A stretch of 64,000 nt of DNA, taken from Manis javanica (Eukaryota; Chordata; Mammalia; Pholidota; Manidae). The DNA lies in the NCBI RefSeq assembly GCF_040802235.1, contig NC_133161.1, positions 148,171,121-148,235,120 on the forward strand. Reading direction: 5' to 3'. Below are positions 58,330 through 64,000 of the stretch, in pieces. Positions within the stretch are counted from its first letter, which is position 1; every line of letters begins with the position of its first letter. The notes under the pieces are model-generated. The model did no database searches. It saw only the letters and a program-made list of their open reading frames with translations, and was not told the DNA's origin. Made by a program: the position numbers and the translations under genes.

Positions 58330-58730
58330 GAATTCTGGGTATTCGTTCGTTTTCATTTCGAATATTTCCCAACACTTCTACAAGCAGGTAGAATGGAAAT
58401 AATGTAATGAATCCTTGGGTACCTATTGTCTGGTCTTAATAGTGAATAATATTTTAATATATTTTTACATCTATTTTGTTTTGGCTGAAGAATTTTGAAA
58501 TATATGTCAGACAAATGACATTTTACTTCCAAATATGTATGTATGCCTTCCTTTTTAAAAAAATGGCATCTCTTACATAAGGACAATGTCATCATTCCTA
58601 ACAAGATTCACAGTAATGTCTTAATTTCATCGAGTGCCCCATTCATATTGAATAATTTCCCATTTGTCACAAACATCATTTACAATTTTAAACCAGGGTC
58701 CAATAAATCATCACACATTCAAGAATTAGA
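58330..58730. repeat. old LINE 3' UTR relic
   Basis: aaataatgtaatgaatcctt, gggtacctattgtctggtct, aaggacaatgtcatcattcc, taacaagattcacagtaatg, ttaaaccagggtccaataaa follow the same relic type as 25330-25740, in the same orientation. Confidence 0.5.
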
Positions 58731-58764
58731 TGTTATACCTCAATTCTCTTTACAAACAAAAAAG

Positions 58765-59205
58765 AAAGCTTTATTCAGGTATAATATTTAAAAAGTGCAC
58801 ATATTCAATGTATACAACTTGGTGGGTTTGGGCACGTGCACCCCCCATGGGGGGTGGTCACCACAATCCAGGCAATAAACACGTACTAAACACACGGAGA
58901 CTCTCCCTGTGCTCTTCGGTTTGGGTTTGTTTAGGTTTTTTTGTGTGTGGTTAAAGCTCTCAACATGAGATCTACTCTGTCAACAAAATTTTAAGTGCAC
59001 AATTCAGTACTGCCATCATAGGGTCTGTGACATTCCGTTTTTGTCAGACTCAGGAAGCTCCGTGCACAGCAGGTCTCTGGAACTTACTCCTCCTGCACAA
59101 CTGAGACTTCAGACCCATGAACATCTCCCCGTTTCACCCCCCAGCCCCTGGCACCCATCACTCTACTTCTTAAATCTTTTACTCTAGAACAGTCATCTCC
59201 CAACG
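58765..59205 (-). repeat. old L1 3' UTR (antisense)
   Basis: gctttattcaggtataatat, aagtgcacatattcaatgta, tacaacttggtgggtttggg, ggtcaccacaatccaggcaa, gagatctactctgtcaacaa, ctctggaacttactcctcct are the classic antisense L1M 3' UTR phrases ('tttattgaggtataattgac ... aaggtgtacaacttgatg'). Confidence 0.75.
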
Positions 59206-60129
59206 TCCCCTATTTCCCTGCCTTTGACTTTTGGGGAAAGCAGGGCAATGGGTCTGCAGAACATCCCGCCTTCTAGAGCTTTCCACCTGCTCCTCATCAG
59301 GGCAGTTGTTCTCCTGCTCTTCTAGGATTCCTGCATCCTAGGAATTAGATCTCGAGACTCCACGACATTCTGGCTCAACATTTTGGACAAAAACATTTCA
59401 GACTGCATCACGTAGGGCGGCGCACAGCAGCAGACTGTCCCCCTTCTGGCAATGCCGGTTCAGGGGGTTGCAGGCTGACTTCGAGATCGCACAGCACTTT
59501 ACAGGCAGAAAGCGATCTGTGTTTGGGCACCTTGCAGATATCTGCCATCATTTTAGCACCTATTAGAATCATTATTGCCTAGACAGATAAATTCATTAGG
59601 AGTTTAAAAGCTGGTGACTTTCCAAGTCTTTCTACGTTTACCAGCCACAAGGACTCTGTTGAGAGCTTCCCTCAGTTTGAGCTGTTTGGTTTCCCTGAAA
59701 TACAATTTCCTCAGGAAAAGCAACATGGATGCTTAATTCTTTTACCTTACTTTACTCCAAAAATTGGTAATTTTTCCTGTACTAGCTACCGGCAGTGATG
59801 GTAAATGAGTTTTTCTCTCCTTCCCCCTCTCCTGCCTCCCTTATAAACTCAAAGAATTCTCTACATTCAAGGTGTTTCAAACAATTGCAATCATTCCTTT
59901 CAAGGCACAGATTGTCCCGTATCTGGCCAGTGAGAGTCAACCCTGGGCTCCTCTTCAGGTAGAGGAGCCTCTGCCTTCATCCCACAATCTCTATTTACAA
60001 AGAATTAAGCATTCCATGTGAAACCTCATCCGTGGCCGCTAGAAGCCTGAACAAATGCAAGAGATGACCTGAGAATTACCTTCCAGAGCGACAAGAGGAG
60101 TGCATGGCGTCTGAGTCCTCCGAATTTTT
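59206..60129. other. unique intergenic DNA
   Basis: Nothing is recognised. Mixed composition with short frames only. Confidence 0.5.
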
Positions 60130-60935
60130 TCTTCCTCAAGATTGCTTTGGCTATCTGGGGTTCCTTCAGATTCCATGTGAATTTGGGGACTTTTTTTTTC
60201 TACTTCTGCAAAAAATGCTATTGGAATTTTGAAAAGGACTGCACTGAATCTTAGACTGCTTTTAGTAGTATGAACATTTTAAACATACTAAGTCTTACAA
60301 TCCACAAATATGGGATGTCTTTCCATTTATTTGTGTCTTCTTTGATTTCTTTTAGCAATGTTTTGTATTTTTCATTTTACAAGTCTTTCACCTCCTTGGT
60401 TAAGTTTATTCTAAAGTATTTTATCCTTTTTGATGCTATAGTAAATGAGATTGTTTCCTGAATTTTCTTTTCAGATTGTTCATCTTTAGGGTATGGAAAT
60501 GCAACTGATATCTTATGTCCTACAACTTTACTAAATTCTTTTATTCTAACAGTTTTTGTGTGGAATATTTGGGATTTCCTAAATATAAGATCACGGCATT
60601 GCTTTTCCAATCTGTATGCTCGTTTCCTCATTTCACTTTTCCGATTTGCCCATTTTTCTGTTTATCCAATTACTCTGCCTACAACTTTCAGTACTATGTT
60701 AGATAGTAGTGGTCAGAGGGGTACATATCCTTGTCTTATTTCTGATGTTAGGGGACAATCTCTCAGTCTTTCCCTACTGAATATGTTGTTGGCCGTGGGC
60801 TGTTTATGGATGGCTTTTACTATTTTGAGGTAGTTTCCTTCTAGTCCTAGTTTGTTGAAAAGGGCATCGAATTTTGTTAGCTGTCTTTTCAGCGCTGAGA
60901 TGATCACGTGATTTTTGCCCTTCATTCTGTAGAGG
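60130..60935 (-). pseudogene. L1 ORF2 fragment (reverse-transcriptase region), antisense
   Basis: Translated on -, broken frames match L1 ORF2p. The peptide KLGLEGNYLKIVKAIHKQPT (60713-60925) is the reverse-transcriptase thumb/palm neighbourhood, and TIASKRIKYFRINLTKEVKDL's last part (RIKYFRINLTKEVKDL, 60377-60631) lies further downstream. Some 200 bp of the usual intervening ORF2 is missing, and stops and frame changes occur. It is an old, 5'- and 3'-truncated insertion with no target duplications visible. Confidence 0.9.
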
Positions 60936-61754
60936 TGTGAGATGGGGTGAAAGGCATGTTGTACAGTGACAGAGACACAGTTCGGTGCATCAGAGAACAG
61001 TGATGGGTAAACTAGAAACTTTATTGTATGAGAACTAAGTTAAAGGACTTTGAGGTAGCCTTGCTGGGAAAATAACTCATGTAACGATTTAAGAGTGCAA
61101 TGGTTGGAAGAATAATTAGATTTATTTTGCAAGCTTCCTATAAGAAGAATTAGAATCAATGGATAGCTTGATAGAAGGAAAAGATTCTTAATGTGTGTTC
61201 CCTCATTTATGAGAGTCCATCCTAACCTGGCTGACCAGGCCTTTGTGCTATTGTTATAATAATATAACTTCATTTCCTCTCACTAAGAAACATTCCAAAC
61301 AAGGAAATCACCCCCAAGTAACAATAGTTCCACTCTTAAGACCTTGAGCAAATTAATGGAAAGCATAGATACTTTTAAAAAAAGATTTAGAAACAAAGCT
61401 TGTAAAGTCATATGAGGTCTTCTGGAGGGGATCTCACCTCACTTTTAGGGTCAGCAAGAATCAGGGTTTTAGGGTCTGTACATTGACATAATACTTAGTT
61501 TCTCTCAAGGAGCTTGAGGGTTTTGGACTGTGGTCTTTGGTTCTTAATAGGATCTAGAACAACTGGTTATCAAATTTCAAATAATCTTCTTAAGCAAGAA
61601 GACTGTTACTATGATTTTCTCCTACAAATCACATTTTCTCTAAGCTAGAATCACTTAGACAACTCCTTTGTGTGCCACACATTTCTTAAATTAAGAACGG
61701 TGAGGTTTTACTACTTCTGTCATTATACTTATCACCGGAGATATCGCTTATGTC
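60936..61754. other. unique AT-rich DNA
   Basis: No named repeat or gene is recognised between the two L1 remnants. Confidence 0.45.
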
Positions 61755-62240
61755 CGGCTTCCTCTATTCAGTAGCCAAAAGGTGGGAACAATGCCGTGTC
61801 CATCACCAGATGAATGGATAAAGAAGGTGTGGGGTATACATCTAATGGAATATTATTCAGCCTTAAAAAGGAAGGAAATTCTGACACATGCAGTGACATG
61901 GATGAACCTTAAAGACATATGCTAAGTGAAAGAGGCCAATTTGAAGGACAAAGACTGTGTAACTCCACTTAGCCTAGCTACCTAGAATAGCCTAATTCAC
62001 AGAAACAGAAAGAGGGATGCTGTTTCCCAGGAGCCTGGGGTCAGGCAGAGTCGAGGACCTTACTGTTCAGTGGCTACGGAGGGTCTGCTTGGGATGGTAA
62101 GGTTCTGGGGAGTCCGGGGATCGATCCTGATGATGGCTACACAATATTGTGAATATACATCCTGCCACTGAAATGTACCCTTAAAATGGATTTAAATGGT
62201 AAATTTTATGTATATTTTTCTACAATCAATTTTTTAAAAT
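61755..62240 (+). repeat. L1 3' end, older subfamily
   Basis: agccaaaaggtgggaacaat, gatgaatggataaagaaggt, gtggggtatacatctaatgg, aatattattcagccttaaaa, gacatggatgaaccttaaag, ctaagtgaaagaggcca are the ORF2 end. ttgtgaatatacatcctgcc, actgaaatgtacccttaaaa, tggtaaattttatgtatatt are the 3' UTR. It is more diverged than the L1 at 29993. Confidence 0.85.
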
Positions 62241-62404
62241 TTCATTCCTCCTACATCAGATTGCATTAAACTATCCTTCCAGTATGTGTGAGGCCAACTG
62301 AGAGGACAGCTAGTACTGGTTTTTTATAGTTAAATGTATTTACTTTTCCTTCAGTAAATATAGTTTAAGAACCTATTAATCTGATTTCCAGTCACATAGT
62401 TAGG

Positions 62405-62860
<456 letters not shown>

Positions 62861-63504
62861 AAATATTTTAAGGCTAATGGAAAACAAATTAATAAATATT
62901 TTAACAAAAGGAAAATGATGTAATTTTAAAATGCACACATCTGTAAAATTCTAACCAAGGGTACTTTTAGTTATAACAACACTGTTGCCTACGGGAGGGA
63001 GGGAACTTTACCAGCTGCATTAAAATCTTAACAAAATTTTTAGCTTTTTATTGGAATACAGGAAGAAAAATGGCATTTGTGAATTTAAAAATTTTTTGAC
63101 TTTTTACTAAATGCTCAAATCCAAATGTCTGGCAAATTAAATACTACTACTACATTAGAAAAGAATTCCAGTTATTATAAAAGTAACCTCAGAGATCAAC
63201 TACAATTTCAGAATAAACACAAAATACATACTTTCCACCACTCTCTGTAAGTAGCAAACCTGCGGACCTGGTGTGGCATCGCCCACGAGGTAAGTTTTCT
63301 CTGCAAGCAATCATTTGTCTTTTCTGTCCCATCATTTAACTGTTTTCAAAGTGCTGCGACCCGCCTTGTTTTCACAGTATGATCACTGGGAAAGGGGGTC
63401 TTCATTCCAAGCTGACGTTGCTTCTCTCTGTTCTCACTCTCTGGCAATAAAAATTCCTACAGTAAGTAATTTTTATCACCACAAATTATTTCTGAAGCCC
63501 CTTC
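62861..63504. other. AT-rich unique DNA
   Basis: Nothing is recognised. Confidence 0.45.
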
Positions 63505-63539
63505 CTCATTTCCCCCCGCCTCCTCTTCTCTCTCCAGAC
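63505..63539 (+). other. polypyrimidine tract ending in CAG
   Basis: cctcctcttctctctccag fits a strong 3' splice-site pattern with AG at about 63536-63537. The next sequence (acctatttctacccttctct) has no recognised coding content or downstream donor, so I record only a splice-acceptor-like string. Confidence 0.3.
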
Positions 63540-63540
63540 C

Positions 63541-64000
63541 TATTTCTACCCTTCTCTCTTCCACACATCTTTCTTTAAGAAGGTCATGTTAAAGGGATGA
63601 ATGAAAAGTTGTCACTTTTGAGAAATCGAATGAATAATAAAAAAAGCTAATGAGTAGCCCTTCCTAGAGTTGGGATAGATTTTTCTCCTGTGGGTTCACA
63701 ATGTCTCCGCAGGCTTCCCCTTGTCCCCAGGGCCACTCAGCTGCGAGACAGCTCGTCAGGAGGAGATCTGTGGCCGTGAAATAGTGGTACTCGGCAGCCC
63801 AGCTGAAGACTGTCCCCGGGGCGCCGACCTTCCTCAGACTCCTGATACACACAGAAAGCTAGAACATGTTCATGGCATGAGTGTCACACAGCGTTCATTT
63901 CTGTGCGTGCCGGAATCACATTCTCCAGTTAATCAGAGAACCCCTTAAGTGTCTCATAGCTTTGCCCAGAACTGAATATAACAGTCTCAGTACAGCCTCA
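63541..64000. other. unique intergenic DNA to window end
   Basis: No gene or repeat is recognised. A 75-codon frame at 63721-63948 overlaps a 62-codon antisense frame. Confidence 0.5.

Noticed and set aside
63505..63560. Exon following a splice-acceptor-like tract
   Set aside because: No coding sequence or donor follows; pyrimidine-rich strings ending in CAG are common by chance.

Overview
This window reads as non-coding nuclear DNA from a placental mammal. Its non-unique sequence is eroded MIR, L2, L1 and endogenous-retrovirus (ERV) copies, microsatellites, one CpG island, and long AT-rich or GC-rich stretches with no credible coding exon. The long open frames are GC-rich noise, frames open on both strands, or microsatellite artefacts. 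None forms a recognisable host protein; the recognisable protein pieces are L1 ORF2 fragments. I see no Alu, B1/B2, CAN, BovA/BovB or equine tRNA SINE. That argues against primate, rodent, carnivore, ruminant or horse. From memory, the young L1 3' UTR (29.99-30.75 kb and 37.68-37.91 kb) and the LTR-like retroposon at 25.9-26.3 kb resemble pangolin (Manis) sequence. This is a recollection, not a search result.

Layout. 0-10 kb: unique DNA with MIR/L2 relics and two pairs of short, about 96% identical local duplications (3.7/5.2 kb and 6.5/7.9 kb). 10-25 kb: mostly unique, with L2 and MIR pieces, a CpG-rich stretch at about 17.2-18.3 kb, a G-rich tract and a duplicated AC microsatellite. 25-29 kb: an old LINE tail, a TA/GA microsatellite, a poly(A)-tailed LTR-like retroposon with 18-bp target duplications, an ATTA-rich stretch and a CpG island holding a near-consensus CTCF motif and two outward-facing splice-donor matches. 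28.9-33.7 kb: an inverted pair of about 90% identical ATTA-rich elements encloses a young L1 that splits an old MIR. 35-42 kb: a GATA microsatellite, an antisense L1 tail, an L2 followed by an ERV LTR, GC-rich unique DNA and an old L1 3' UTR. 45-54 kb: a solo LTR with 5-bp target duplications, a 281-bp segment copied 2.16 kb into a MIR with a complex junction, and a 5'-truncated ERV (env side plus 3' LTR) whose LTR matches the one at 38.4 kb. 55-64 kb: old LINE 3' UTRs, an antisense L1 reverse-transcriptase remnant, a sense L1 tail and a CpG-rich unidentified patch at 62.4-62.9 kb.

There is no operon-like or pathway-like set of genes. The regulatory candidates are the CpG island with its CTCF motif (27.47-28.25 kb) and the inverted ATTA-rich pair. 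The interesting biology is in the genome dynamics: an LTR-type transcript copied by L1 machinery, repeated short local copy-and-paste duplications, and an inverted pair of possibly conserved elements. All repeat family names come from pattern memory, since no repeat-library search was possible.
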